DNA from: Lachnospiraceae bacterium GAM79
GTDB lineage: Bacteria > Bacillota > Clostridia > Lachnospirales > Lachnospiraceae
NCBI GenBank assembly: GCA_003584705.1
Contig: AP018536.1
Coordinates: 1,798,001 to 1,862,000, forward strand
Direction of reading: 5' to 3'
Length of the DNA stretch: 64,000 nt
Below, one piece after another: positions 36,926 to 45,173 of the stretch (position 1 is its first letter; each line of letters opens with the position of its first letter). The notes under the pieces are model-generated. The model worked only from the letters and a program-made list of their open reading frames with translations, made no database searches and was not told where the DNA came from. The position numbers and the translations under genes were made by a program.

Positions 36926-38150
36926 CCCGCTGTTTCGTGGGGCGCTGCGCCTGAACCTTTTGACGGAGCAGATTGACATTGTGAAGCCGTTGGGCTGGGA
37001 GCGCACCAGTACCACTCTGACCGACATGGACATGAACTACCTGCTTTTGTATCTGGAAGAAAACTACGGGCTTACCAGCGAGAAAAAGGTGCAGAGCGCC
37101 ATCAAGATTGTTGCCAATGAAAACCGCTACCATCCGGTCAGGGATTACCTGAACAACCTGCAATGGGACGGCACAGAGCGCATCCGTTACGCCCTGCATC
37201 ACTTTCTGGGAGCCGATACGGACGAATACACTTATGAAGCCTTGAAACTGTTCCTGATGGGAGCCATCCGGCGGGTATTCAGACCGGGGAGCAAGTTTGA
37301 GGTCATGCTCTGTCTGGTTGGTGGTCAGGGAGCCGGGAAATCTACCTTTTTCCGGCTGCTGGCAGGCAGGGACGAATGGTTTTCAGACGATTTGAAGAAG
37401 CTGGACGATGAAAATGTGTACCGCAAGCTTCAAGGGCATTGGATTATCGAGATGTCGGAGATGATCGCCACAGCCAACGCCAAGAGTATTGAGGAAATCA
37501 AGTCATTCTTAAGCCGCCAGAAAGAAACATACAAAGTGCCGTATGAGACACATCCGGCAGACCGGCTGCGGCAATGTGTATTTGGAGGGACGACCAACCG
37601 GCAGGACTTTTTGCCCCGTGACCGCACCGGCAACCGGCGCTTTCTCCCCGTGACGGTGTACCCGGAACGGGCGGAGGTTCACATACTGGACGATGAAGCG
37701 GCGGCGAGGGCGTATATCGAACAGATGTGGGCGGAAGCCATGACGGTTTACCGCAGTGGGAAGTATAAGCTGTCATTCAGCATAGAAATGAACCGATACC
37801 TGAACGCCCATCAGCAGGACTTCATGCAGGAGGACACACAGGCTGGCATGATCTACGCCTATTTGGAGGACTACACCGGTGACAGGGTATGCTCCAAGCA
37901 GCTTTATGAGGAAGCGCTGGGGAACTTAAATTCCCCGGCAGACTGGGAGACACGGGCAATCTGCGAGATTATGAATACCGGCATTGCGGGCGGCATCATA
38001 CAGGGCTGGGCAGCCTACAAAAGCCCGAAGCGGTATAAGAAATACGGTTCTCAAAAAGGCTGGGAGCGTGTCAACCAAGACCCGCCGGAGGGGGACGGTT
38101 TTCAGGAAATCACGGAAGAAGAAGCCCGGCAAATGGAACTGCCATTCTGA
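36753..38150 (+). CDS. VapE-like (virulence-associated E) P-loop replication ATPase
   Basis: 465 residues. Walker A LVGGQGAGKSTFFRLLAG (about 188-205), Walker B-like WIIEMSEM (about 228), and the motif FGGTTNRQDFLPRDRTGNRRFLPV are typical of the VapE family of helicase-like ATPases found in phages and satellite elements. TTG start set by AAAGGAGG 9 bases upstream. It overlaps the CHC2 gene and the two probably form a primase-helicase pair. The iteron-like array begins right after the stop codon, a common position for an origin recognised by such proteins. Confidence 0.87.
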   Translation: MNSEFQSLPPETQEAVKRTMDTIEPAQTPAEIRETLEGTQKGGVKNSIRNCLTVFQRDPLFRGALRLNLLTEQIDIVKPLGWERTSTTLTDMDMNYLLLYLEENYGLTSEKKVQSAIKIVANENRYHPVRDYLNNLQWDGTERIRYALHHFLGADTDEYTYEALKLFLMGAIRRVFRPGSKFEVMLCLVGGQGAGKSTFFRLLAGRDEWFSDDLKKLDDENVYRKLQGHWIIEMSEMIATANAKSIEEIKSFLSRQKETYKVPYETHPADRLRQCVFGGTTNRQDFLPRDRTGNRRFLPVTVYPERAEVHILDDEAAARAYIEQMWAEAMTVYRSGKYKLSFSIEMNRYLNAHQQDFMQEDTQAGMIYAYLEDYTGDRVCSKQLYEEALGNLNSPADWETRAICEIMNTGIAGGIIQGWAAYKSPKRYKKYGSQKGWERVNQDPPEGDGFQEITEEEARQMELPF

Positions 38151-38160
38151 AAAGCCACCG

Positions 38161-38344
38161 GTTGACAGTTTGGTTGACGCTTTGGTTGACAGCCAGTTGA
38201 CGGAGAAAAGCCTGATATTTGGGGCATTTCTCTCCTTTGTCAACCATGTCAACCAAGAAATCAAAGAAAAAGTAAAAAGTAATAATAGAGCGCCTATGGA
38301 TTGTTTTCAAAGTCTTTTCTGCCGGTTGACACGGTTTGGTTGAC
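38161..38344. repeat. Iteron-like GTTGAC array, candidate replication origin
   Basis: GTTGAC occurs at 38161, 38173, 38185 and 38196 (12-, 12-, 11-base steps), inverted (GTCAAC) at 38239 and 38248, and again direct at 38325 and 38339. Most copies are extended to GGTTGACA. An A-rich segment (about 38259-38284) lies between the inverted and last direct copies. The spacing close to one helical turn supports protein binding on one face. Confidence 0.7.
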
Positions 38345-38420
38345 ACGGAGACAGTCTGCGGCTGTACACCTGCCTGACATTCCCTTGTCGGGCATATTTC
38401 ATTTATGGAGGTAACTGCCT

Positions 38421-38606
38421 ATGGCAAAAAACAAAAACGAGAGCAACAACGAAAACAGCGGCACCCTGCTTACCGAAAAAGACGGCACCCAGTATTTTGT
38501 CATGGGGAAAGTCCGTATCAAGGTATCGGAGCATTTCGCACAGGATGGGAAGCCGCTTGACAGCCTACTGGAAGATGTGATCCAGCACGCTGCCGCCGCT
38601 TCCTGA
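38421..38606 (+). CDS. tnpW: TnpW-family transposon protein
   Basis: 61 residues. Polar Asn-rich start (KNKNESNNENSG) then TLLTEKDGTQYFVMGKVRIKVSEHF, which matches the remembered TnpW proteins of Tn4451-like elements. The C-terminus is helical and Ala-rich. Ribosome site TATGGAGG is good. It sits just upstream of the serine recombinase gene, as in that family. Function is not established. Confidence 0.8.
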   Translation: MAKNKNESNNENSGTLLTEKDGTQYFVMGKVRIKVSEHFAQDGKPLDSLLEDVIQHAAAAS

Positions 38607-38635
38607 AAAAATACGGAATAACGACTGTCAATCAG

Positions 38636-38690
38636 CCCACGCTTATGATATACTTGTACCAGCGAGTATTGTATAAGCGTGGGTTGTTTC
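38636..38690 (+). promoter_or_regulatory. Inverted repeat before the recombinase gene
   Basis: CCCACGCTTAT (38636) pairs with ATAAGCGTGGG (38673), followed by TTGTTTC. It may be a terminator or attenuator in front of the recombinase. A third copy, CCCACGCTTATA, lies near the left end of the element at 26732. Confidence 0.6.
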
Positions 38691-38713
38691 TTTTAGAAGG
38701 AGGATTTTTAACC

Positions 38714-40336
38714 GTGAAACAACCATACAATACAACGATTTATAACACTGCACTATATTTGAGATTGAGCCGTGACGATGAATTACAGGGGGAAAGCGGC
38801 AGTATCCAGACCCAGCGCATGATGCTTAGGCAGTATGCCGCAGAGCATGGGCTGACTGTTGTAGACGAGTACATTGACGACGGATGGAGCGGGACAAATT
38901 TCGAGCGTCCAAGTTTCCAAAGGATGATTGATGACATCGAGGACGGGAAAATCAACTGCGTTGTCACAAAGGACTTATCCCGTCTGGGAAGAAACTATAT
39001 CCTGACCGGTCAGTACACGGAAATCTATTTCCCCAGCAAGGGAGTACGCTACATTGCCATCAATGACAATGTGGACACCATCAACGGAGAAAGCGAGCTT
39101 GCCCCATTCTTAAACATCCTGAATGAAATGCACGCCCGACAGACCAGCAAAAAGGTCAAGGCTGCCATGCGCACAAGATTTGCCAATGGCGCACACTATG
39201 GAGCCTATGCACCGCTGGGGTATGTAAAAGACCCGGACAAAAAAGGTCATCTTCTGATCGACCCGGAAACACGCTGGATTGTAGAGAAGATTTTTGACCT
39301 TGCAGTACACGGGAGGGGTGCCGCCAGCATTACACGGATTCTGGTGGAAGAAAAAGTACCTACCCCCGGCTGGCTGAACTATGAAAGATACGGGACTTTC
39401 GCTAATATCTACGCCGGTGCGCCCGCAGAAAAAGCCTATGCGTGGACGATTGCACAGGTCAAGAGCATTTTGAAAGAGGAAACCTACATCGGTCACAGCA
39501 TTCACAACAAGCAGAGCAACATTTCATTCAAGAACAAGAAAAAGGTGCGGAAGCCGCAGGAAGAATGGTATCGTGTGGAAAATACCCACGAAGCCATCAT
39601 TTCTGAAGAAGTGTTCCAAAAAGTTCAGGAGCTGATTGCAAGCAGACGCAGGAAACGCAGAAACGGTACGACACAGATTTTCGCAGGATTGATAAAATGT
39701 GCAGACTGCGGATGGTCTTTAGCCTATGGGGAAAACAAGCAGAATAAGAACCCATACGGGTACTACCATTGCAGCAAGAACGGGCAGGGATTACGCCAGT
39801 GTTCCATGCACTATATCCGCTATGATGTACTGTATGCCTATGTGCTTGCAAGACTGCAATACTGGTCTATGCTGGCACAGAAAGACGAGGACAAGCTGCT
39901 GAAACGCCTGCTCAATGCCAGCGACAGGGAAAGAAACTCTGCGAAGAAAAAGCAGGCTGCGGAGCTGAAAAAGGCAGAGAAGCGTAAAGCCGAGGTTGAC
40001 GGGCTGTTTGCTAAAATGTATGAGGACTGGTCTGCCGGACGCATAACCGAGTATAACTTCAATATGCTGTCCGAGAAGTACCAGAACGAGCAAAAGGAGC
40101 TTGAAACAAAAATAAGACAGCTTCACGAAACGATGGAAGCCGCCGTACAGACCGCAGCGGATGCTGAAAAGTGGATTGCCCTGATGAAACAGTATGTCAA
40201 CCCTGTGGAGCTGACCGCCGAACTTCTGAACACTCTAATTGAAAAAATAACCGTCCACGAAGCTGTCAAGGGCGAGGACGGAAGCCGTGAGCAGGAAGTA
40301 GAAATCTACTACCGCTTCATCGGCAAAATCGACTGA
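38714..40336 (+). CDS. Large serine recombinase (TnpX-type)
   Basis: 540 residues from GTG 38714 (AAGGAGG upstream). The N-terminal resolvase domain begins TALYLRLSRDDELQGESGSIQTQ with the catalytic Ser in SGSIQTQ, and has TKDLSRLGRNY and GVRYIAINDNVDT. The recombinase domain includes PLGYVKDPD and ARTFAGL-like TQIFAGLIKCADCGWSL, a zinc ribbon with CADC and a later CSKNG. A coiled-coil segment (about 425-490) follows. It catalyses integration and excision through a GA-containing core. Its stop lies 35 bases from the right end of the element. Confidence 0.95.
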   Translation: MKQPYNTTIYNTALYLRLSRDDELQGESGSIQTQRMMLRQYAAEHGLTVVDEYIDDGWSGTNFERPSFQRMIDDIEDGKINCVVTKDLSRLGRNYILTGQYTEIYFPSKGVRYIAINDNVDTINGESELAPFLNILNEMHARQTSKKVKAAMRTRFANGAHYGAYAPLGYVKDPDKKGHLLIDPETRWIVEKIFDLAVHGRGAASITRILVEEKVPTPGWLNYERYGTFANIYAGAPAEKAYAWTIAQVKSILKEETYIGHSIHNKQSNISFKNKKKVRKPQEEWYRVENTHEAIISEEVFQKVQELIASRRRKRRNGTTQIFAGLIKCADCGWSLAYGENKQNKNPYGYYHCSKNGQGLRQCSMHYIRYDVLYAYVLARLQYWSMLAQKDEDKLLKRLLNASDRERNSAKKKQAAELKKAEKRKAEVDGLFAKMYEDWSAGRITEYNFNMLSEKYQNEQKELETKIRQLHETMEAAVQTAADAEKWIALMKQYVNPVELTAELLNTLIEKITVHEAVKGEDGSREQEVEIYYRFIGKID

Positions 40337-40370
40337 CCTTTCTTTTTTACCCAACAATATCTTTAATTAA

Positions 40371-40376
40371 GGGAGA
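40371..40376 (+). other. Right attachment core (attR)
   Basis: GGGAGA identical to the left core. Sequence to the right (ACGGGAAAG from 40376 on in the host frame) continues the interrupted XRE gene. Confidence 0.8.
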
Positions 40377-40930
40377 CGGGAAAGAACCTTCCGGATATGA
40401 TGATGCTTAGTCGTATAGCAGATATACTTCAGGTATCGTGTGACGAATTACATAATCCGGAAAAGACATTGGAGAAGCTGGACAATCCTGAATTTCAAAA
40501 AAGGAATGTGGAGGAGGGAGATAAGGAGAATACGGATAACACAGGGGAAAATGAGGAATCAGAACCTGAACCCCAAAAGAAAAACTATGGACGAATTGTA
40601 AGAATGTCCTTTTTGATTGGAATATTGGCGATAGCTGCAGGAATGTTTCTGATATATATGGCAGGACATAGAAAACCTGCTTTTCAGCAGATAGGAACAA
40701 GGTATATTGATGATCCGTTATGGGGAAGGGTATATGAAATTGCGTATGTAGTAGATGGTGAAATGACGAATGATAGTATTAATGTGCATTTGGATGAAGT
40801 GAGAGCTACATTGAATCAAGAAGTAATAGATACCAATATTGTAAAGACAACTTATTATGATAATAAGGAAGACGCTACAGCATGGAAGGAAACAGATGTA
40901 GGAGGATATGTATTTCTGAGTGGAGAATGA
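40377..40930 (+). pseudogene. 3' part of the interrupted XRE regulator gene, membrane-anchored
   Basis: Continues the host frame as GKNLPDMMMLSRIADILQVSCDELHNPE, the fifth helix of an XRE domain, then an acidic linker (about residues 40-65), one membrane helix (SFLIGILAIAAGMFLIYM) and an outward C-terminal domain of about 100 residues. Spliced with the 5' fragment the intact protein would be about 227 residues: cytoplasmic HTH, TM, extracytoplasmic domain. An internal ATG at 40397 could allow a headless product, but no ribosome site of the host is left upstream. The next gene follows by 16 bases, so its expression may have been affected by the insertion. Confidence 0.9.
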
Positions 40931-40946
40931 AAGTTGAGGATAGGAT

Positions 40947-41300
40947 ATGAACAAAGGTATATTTGCCATATTTTTTGTAGTAGCTGTTTTAAGTATTTCA
41001 TTCCCGGTTAATGCGCAGGAAACTACACAGTGGGTAGGAGAGGGATATACATCAGAAGGTATATATTATGAAGTATATGTTGCAGAAGATTTGGCGGAAA
41101 ACGACATTGTCCTTTGCGGAGCAAGTGTTAGTGTGACGAGGGAAGTGATATATTCAGGGGTTGTAAAACCACAGAAAGAAATTTCATGGAGAGAAAAAAT
41201 TAATGGAAGCTATTACTCAGGGGTTCTTACAATAAGTAAATATTCATATACTACAAGTCAAACAGTAGCTACGTATACTGGTGTACTTTATAAAGAATAG
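40947..41300 (+). CDS. Small secreted protein, unknown function
   Basis: 117 residues. Signal peptide: MNKGIFAIFFVVAVLSISFPVNAQ with likely cleavage after NAQ or VNA. The mature part is about 93 residues, rich in Tyr, Ser, Thr and Val and predicted to be all beta (YYEVYVAEDL, REVIYSGVV, YYSGVLTISKYSYTT). No Cys pair dominates. It probably shares an operon with the XRE gene 16 bases upstream. Possible roles include a secreted peptide toxin, bacteriocin-like product or surface protein; none is proved. A strong terminator follows. Confidence 0.7.
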   Translation: MNKGIFAIFFVVAVLSISFPVNAQETTQWVGEGYTSEGIYYEVYVAEDLAENDIVLCGASVSVTREVIYSGVVKPQKEISWREKINGSYYSGVLTISKYSYTTSQTVATYTGVLYKE

Positions 41301-41308
41301 TTTAAGTT

Positions 41309-41360
41309 AAAGAGTAGGTTGCATCTATAGAAAAATTACGGATGCAACCTACTCTTTTTG
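41309..41360 (+). terminator. Rho-independent terminator
   Basis: AAAGAGTAGGTTGCATC pairs perfectly with GATGCAACCTACTCTTT and is followed by TT. It lies 9 bases after the small secreted protein's stop. Confidence 0.9.
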
Positions 41361-41382
41361 CTATGAAATCTTTTATTAAGGG

Positions 41383-41482
41383 ACTTGAGCAAAAGGAAAT
41401 TAATACGATTAATGGGAAGTTTCCATCTGCTCAATTGAGTTAGAGAGATAATTTGTGGTAAATATGAATTATCAAGCATGTT
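41383..41482. repeat. Short interspersed repeat, copy 2
   Basis: Matches copies 1 and 3 through the TTGAGCA ... TGCTCAA hairpin, and copy 1 also through the right flank (TTGTGGTAAATATGAATT, TCAAGCATGTT). Lacks the 5' block GAAACGGTTATTGC of the other two. Confidence 0.8.
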
Positions 41483-41585
41483 TGATCGACAAGTAAAAGA
41501 AATATTTTAGAAAATGGAGGAAGGTAAGAAAAAACAAGTACAATAGAGCAGACGGATGTGCAGATATTAAGAATATGGTTTATAA

Positions 41586-41747
41586 TACACATTTAGCAAA
41601 TTAGGAGGCGGAGCAACTGCAAGGGTAGACATCTCTGTAATCGAACAGCCAACGGCGGCATTTTTGGATGTAAGAGGTGTACACGAGGTTTCTGTGACAC
41701 AATTCCCTTCTGGATACTGGATGGATATTACAAGATGGACCAGATAA
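41586..41747 (+). pseudogene. Possible C-terminal remnant of a secreted protein
   Basis: A frame open for about 53 codons without a start encodes LGGGATARVDISVIEQPTAA and ends FPSGYWMDITRWTR, beta-rich like the small secreted protein upstream. No start codon or ribosome site. The remainder of the 41301-41787 gap holds the terminator and repeat copy 2. Confidence 0.3.
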
Positions 41748-41787
41748 TCAATTGATGACCAACGGAATGGACAAAACAGGAGATGCT

Positions 41788-43083
41788 ATGCGGAGAATAA
41801 AAACCTATCTTATAATAGTAAACTTGATCTTTCTGACAGGCTGTGCCAACAAGGCAATGCCGGACACTTATGTAGAAAACTATGACTATCAATACAGACA
41901 ATGGTCGGATAGCATAGCATTTCCTAAAGTCCAGCAGGGAAGCGATAACATCGTATATATATACAAGAATGGTTTTATCTATTACATGGAAGAAGGTAAT
42001 GATGTTTTAGTTCCGCTGTGTAATAAGGTGGACTGCTTACATGACAGAGAGACGGATCAGCAGAAAATAAAAGAGTGTAATGCCTCTGTCGATTTGGAGG
42101 AACTGGCAAATATTAATCCGGATAAAGATATCGCAATTGCAAAATGCGGAGATTATCTTTATTGTATTCCGTTGAGCTGTTACGAAACGGATGAAAGGAT
42201 ATTATACCGCTATGCTCTGGACGGAACAGCGAAAGATGTTGTGTACAAATGGGATGGAAAATCCAGCATTATTGTGAACTGGATCATACATAGGAACAAC
42301 TTATATTATGCGGAAAAAAGGTATTATGAGGAAGATGAAGAGATAAAGGTTGAATGTACGATAAAACGGTTATCATTAAATACCTTTTTTCATAGACCGG
42401 AGACCGTCTATACTGCGGAGGAGAATCTGAGAGTGCTTACTTGGGGAAATCTTCAGGCTTATGGAAATTATGTGTATTTTGAAATTATTTCTATGCTGCC
42501 CAAAGAGGGAGATTCCCAGAAGGAAGAAAATAATGGTTACGATTACGACAGGTTATATAATAAAACCTTTGTATATGATATACAGGCGGACAAAATTGAG
42601 GAATTACAGATTCCGGATATGCCGAAATCGGTGCATATTTTAGGGGTACAATTCTGGCAGGATCAGATCATTCTGGATCCCTATGATGATGAAAAAAGAG
42701 GTGATGAACCGATGCCGGTATATATTGCTGATCTGGATGGATCCAATCTGAAGGTGTTATCGGAAGATGTACCTCAGGCAGGTTATTTTTTGAGTGATGG
42801 CGAATATTTATATTTTTTTGATGACTGGATGGAGGACATTGATGATTGGCTTCGGAATCCGGGAAAATATGTTGTGTATGACAAGGACATGCAGATCGTA
42901 GATACCTTTATGACACCATTAAATGAAAACGGGAGAGCACAGAGATTTCCGGTAGGTGACAGAAACAGGATGTACTTTACTTATGAGAAAGAAGACGGTA
43001 CATGGGGAGTAAAGTGCTGGGAGAAAAAAATTGGAGAGTACCGGGGGAAAACGATTACACTGACGGAGATCATGGATCGTTAA
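41788..43083 (+). CDS. Lipoprotein, propeller-like, linked to ABC-2 exporter
   Basis: 431 residues from ATG 41788 (AGGAG 6 bases upstream); a longer frame exists but lacks a site. Lipobox LTGC at about residues 16-19 with a hydrophobic h-region. The mature protein has repeated YLYY/IYYM-type beta segments (GNYVYFEI, DGEYLYFFDD, NNLYYAEK), as in DUF5050/TolB-like propellers. CNKVDCLHD is a Cys-containing loop near residue 85. It is first in a three-gene unit with the permease and ATPase, so it probably acts outside the membrane with that transporter, for example as immunity or substrate-binding protein. Confidence 0.75.
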   Translation: MRRIKTYLIIVNLIFLTGCANKAMPDTYVENYDYQYRQWSDSIAFPKVQQGSDNIVYIYKNGFIYYMEEGNDVLVPLCNKVDCLHDRETDQQKIKECNASVDLEELANINPDKDIAIAKCGDYLYCIPLSCYETDERILYRYALDGTAKDVVYKWDGKSSIIVNWIIHRNNLYYAEKRYYEEDEEIKVECTIKRLSLNTFFHRPETVYTAEENLRVLTWGNLQAYGNYVYFEIISMLPKEGDSQKEENNGYDYDRLYNKTFVYDIQADKIEELQIPDMPKSVHILGVQFWQDQIILDPYDDEKRGDEPMPVYIADLDGSNLKVLSEDVPQAGYFLSDGEYLYFFDDWMEDIDDWLRNPGKYVVYDKDMQIVDTFMTPLNENGRAQRFPVGDRNRMYFTYEKEDGTWGVKCWEKKIGEYRGKTITLTEIMDR

Positions 43084-43096
43084 AGGGGCAATTTGC

Positions 43097-45163
43097 ATGA
43101 GGTTGACAGGATATGAAATAAAAAAGCTGATGACGCAGATTCCGCTATGGATTGCATTTATTGGACTTTTTGTGGGGAATCTATTCCTGCTTTTTATGAT
43201 TCAGAAAAAAGAAGCGGCCTATGTCTATGTATATCAGCAAAAAGATCAATATATTGCGTTTTGTGAAGGAAATGAACAGGCGGACGAGTTAGGCTTCTAT
43301 GAGGCTGATCTGGAGGAACAGAAACGGTATCTGGACTCTTATCGGGAATTTATTTCACAGATGCAGGACAGGTCAAAGGCCATGGAAAATGTGATCTCCG
43401 AAGGAAATCATTATCTGACGGATAATATCCGCAAGACTTGTCACGATTTTTCGGCAGTTGCGAAAGCTTCTGTGACAGTGGACAACTGTTTTGGAATAAA
43501 GGCATTGGCGGAGTATCAGTACGGTATTTTCTTTGCTATTTCTTTTCAGGGAGTATTGACGTGGTATTTATTATTTTATGAGAGAAATAGAAAGCTTTTT
43601 ATTCTTATTAAAGGATGTAAAAACGGACATCATGTAACGGCGTATTCCAAGTTGTTTCTGCTATTATCGGGGGGAGTACTGTATACCTTGTTACAGGAAA
43701 CCAGTGTTGTTTTGTTCCTGAAATGGATGTATGGATATGGCAATATGAACAGACCCGTACAGTCGGTTTCTCTTTTCCGCAACTGCCCGTATGTATTAAG
43801 CGTAGGGCAGGCCATAGGACTGCTTATTTTTCTTCGTGTGGGACTGTCCCTGCTGACAGGGTCTGTTCTTTTTATGGCGGGCATGCTGGTGAAATCGGAA
43901 ACGGGAGCTTTCATTGTCATGATGCTTCCTATGATATGCGAATATGCAGCGTACCATTTCATTGCTGTCACGGGAACCCTGCGGGTATGTAAGATTATAA
44001 ATCCTTTTTTCTATTGGGATATGAGACAGGCGCTGGGAAGCTATGTTAATTTCAATTTTGGGGGACATGCCATAGGAAAAAATGAAGTTGCGGTCAGTGT
44101 CTTCCTGATTATTTATGTGGTATGCTGTGCCAGCGGAATAAACCTTTTCCATAGAACCTGCCAGATCAGTGACAGTGGCCGGCTGGAAACGCTGATTATC
44201 AGGTTACGAAAAAAATGGAGCGTACTAGGGCATAGAAGGAATCTTGTATATTATGAATTTTATAAACTATTGATCCAGCAGAAAAAAGGAATTGTGATCA
44301 TAATTGCCCTGTGGCTTATGATGCAGAATGTTTTTGCTGTATATGCGCCACAATACTATGCGACGGCGAAAGATGCCGCCTACCATATGTACCTGAAAAA
44401 TCTTTCCGGACAGCTGACGGAGGAGACCCTGGAGCAGGTGGAAAACGAAAAAAGGCGGTTGGAGCAGTTACAGGAGCCCAGTCGGGAATCAGCTGAAATG
44501 TCAGGGACGGATGAAATAGATCGGTTACTGATGCAGTTGGAATGGCAGCGTTTGCATGAGGGCTTTCAGGAGCTGACAGATCAGATCCGGGGACTATCAG
44601 AAAAAGAGGGTAAACTTTCGGAAAAATATTTACTGGATGAAAAAGCTTACCTGGATATATGGGGAAATGTTACCCATGAAGTGCTTACCTGGTACGTAGG
44701 TGCGGTTCTGTTGCTGTTTTTACTGGGAGGGATTTACGGAGCAGGAGAGGAGAGCAACCTGATACCGCTGATCCGTTCTACCCGGAGAGGAAGAGAAGCT
44801 CTGGAGAGAAGTAAGGATCTGGCAGCGATCATATGCGTAGTATTTGTCTATCTGGTAATGGCTGCACCATTGTTTTTAAAGCTGCAGAATATTGATGGAT
44901 TTGCCACAGCAGGGCAGAAAATGTGTAATCTGGTAAATTGGAACTGCGAAAGCAGCATAACACTGGGATGGTATGAGACTTTCGTATTTGTCCTGAAATT
45001 CGGAAGCTTTCTGGCAGTAGGAATCCTGGGGCGGACATTGTACAAAAAGTTGAAACAGAGAATTCCGGCACTGCTGATGGGAAGCGGCATATTGATTATT
45101 GTTGTATTGCTGCTTTTGTATTTTAAACGAAGCAGCCACATGATTCTGTTGAATATGATATAA
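43097..45163 (+). CDS. Large ABC-2-type membrane protein
   Basis: 688 residues with two similar-looking halves. Each has an N-terminal helix (about 17-37; 395-415), a long charged, coiled-coil outward segment (about 60-130; 425-515) and a membrane cluster (about 135-355; 525-680). The duplicated half layout suggests an internally fused pair of permease halves. No sequence family was recognised beyond ABC-2-like architecture. It starts 13 bases after the lipoprotein and ends 10 bases before the ATPase, so the three genes are one operon. Confidence 0.78.
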   Translation: MRLTGYEIKKLMTQIPLWIAFIGLFVGNLFLLFMIQKKEAAYVYVYQQKDQYIAFCEGNEQADELGFYEADLEEQKRYLDSYREFISQMQDRSKAMENVISEGNHYLTDNIRKTCHDFSAVAKASVTVDNCFGIKALAEYQYGIFFAISFQGVLTWYLLFYERNRKLFILIKGCKNGHHVTAYSKLFLLLSGGVLYTLLQETSVVLFLKWMYGYGNMNRPVQSVSLFRNCPYVLSVGQAIGLLIFLRVGLSLLTGSVLFMAGMLVKSETGAFIVMMLPMICEYAAYHFIAVTGTLRVCKIINPFFYWDMRQALGSYVNFNFGGHAIGKNEVAVSVFLIIYVVCCASGINLFHRTCQISDSGRLETLIIRLRKKWSVLGHRRNLVYYEFYKLLIQQKKGIVIIIALWLMMQNVFAVYAPQYYATAKDAAYHMYLKNLSGQLTEETLEQVENEKRRLEQLQEPSRESAEMSGTDEIDRLLMQLEWQRLHEGFQELTDQIRGLSEKEGKLSEKYLLDEKAYLDIWGNVTHEVLTWYVGAVLLLFLLGGIYGAGEESNLIPLIRSTRRGREALERSKDLAAIICVVFVYLVMAAPLFLKLQNIDGFATAGQKMCNLVNWNCESSITLGWYETFVFVLKFGSFLAVGILGRTLYKKLKQRIPALLMGSGILIIVVLLLLYFKRSSHMILLNMI

Positions 45164-45173
45164 AGGGTACATT

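Larger units (their letters stand above)
26688..40376 (+). mobile_element. 13.7-kb integrative mobilizable element with serine recombinase and BceRSAB-like cargo
   Basis: Bounded by GGGAGA cores inside an XRE regulator gene. Joining 26681/GGGAGA to 40377 restores WETGKNLPD in frame. Content in order: two-component system, ABC transporter, zinc-ribbon protein (minus strand), excisionase-like HTH protein, small Cys protein, candidate oriT, DUF3847-type protein, MobA/MobL relaxase, CHC2 protein, VapE-like ATPase, iteron-like array, TnpW-like protein and large serine recombinase. No conjugation machinery is present, so transfer would depend on a helper. Base composition is visibly G+C-richer than the region to its right. 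Confidence 0.9.

Noticed and set aside
38155..38350. CRISPR array
   Set aside because: The GTTGAC repeats are only 6-8 bases, occur in both orientations and have no uniform spacers or cas genes.
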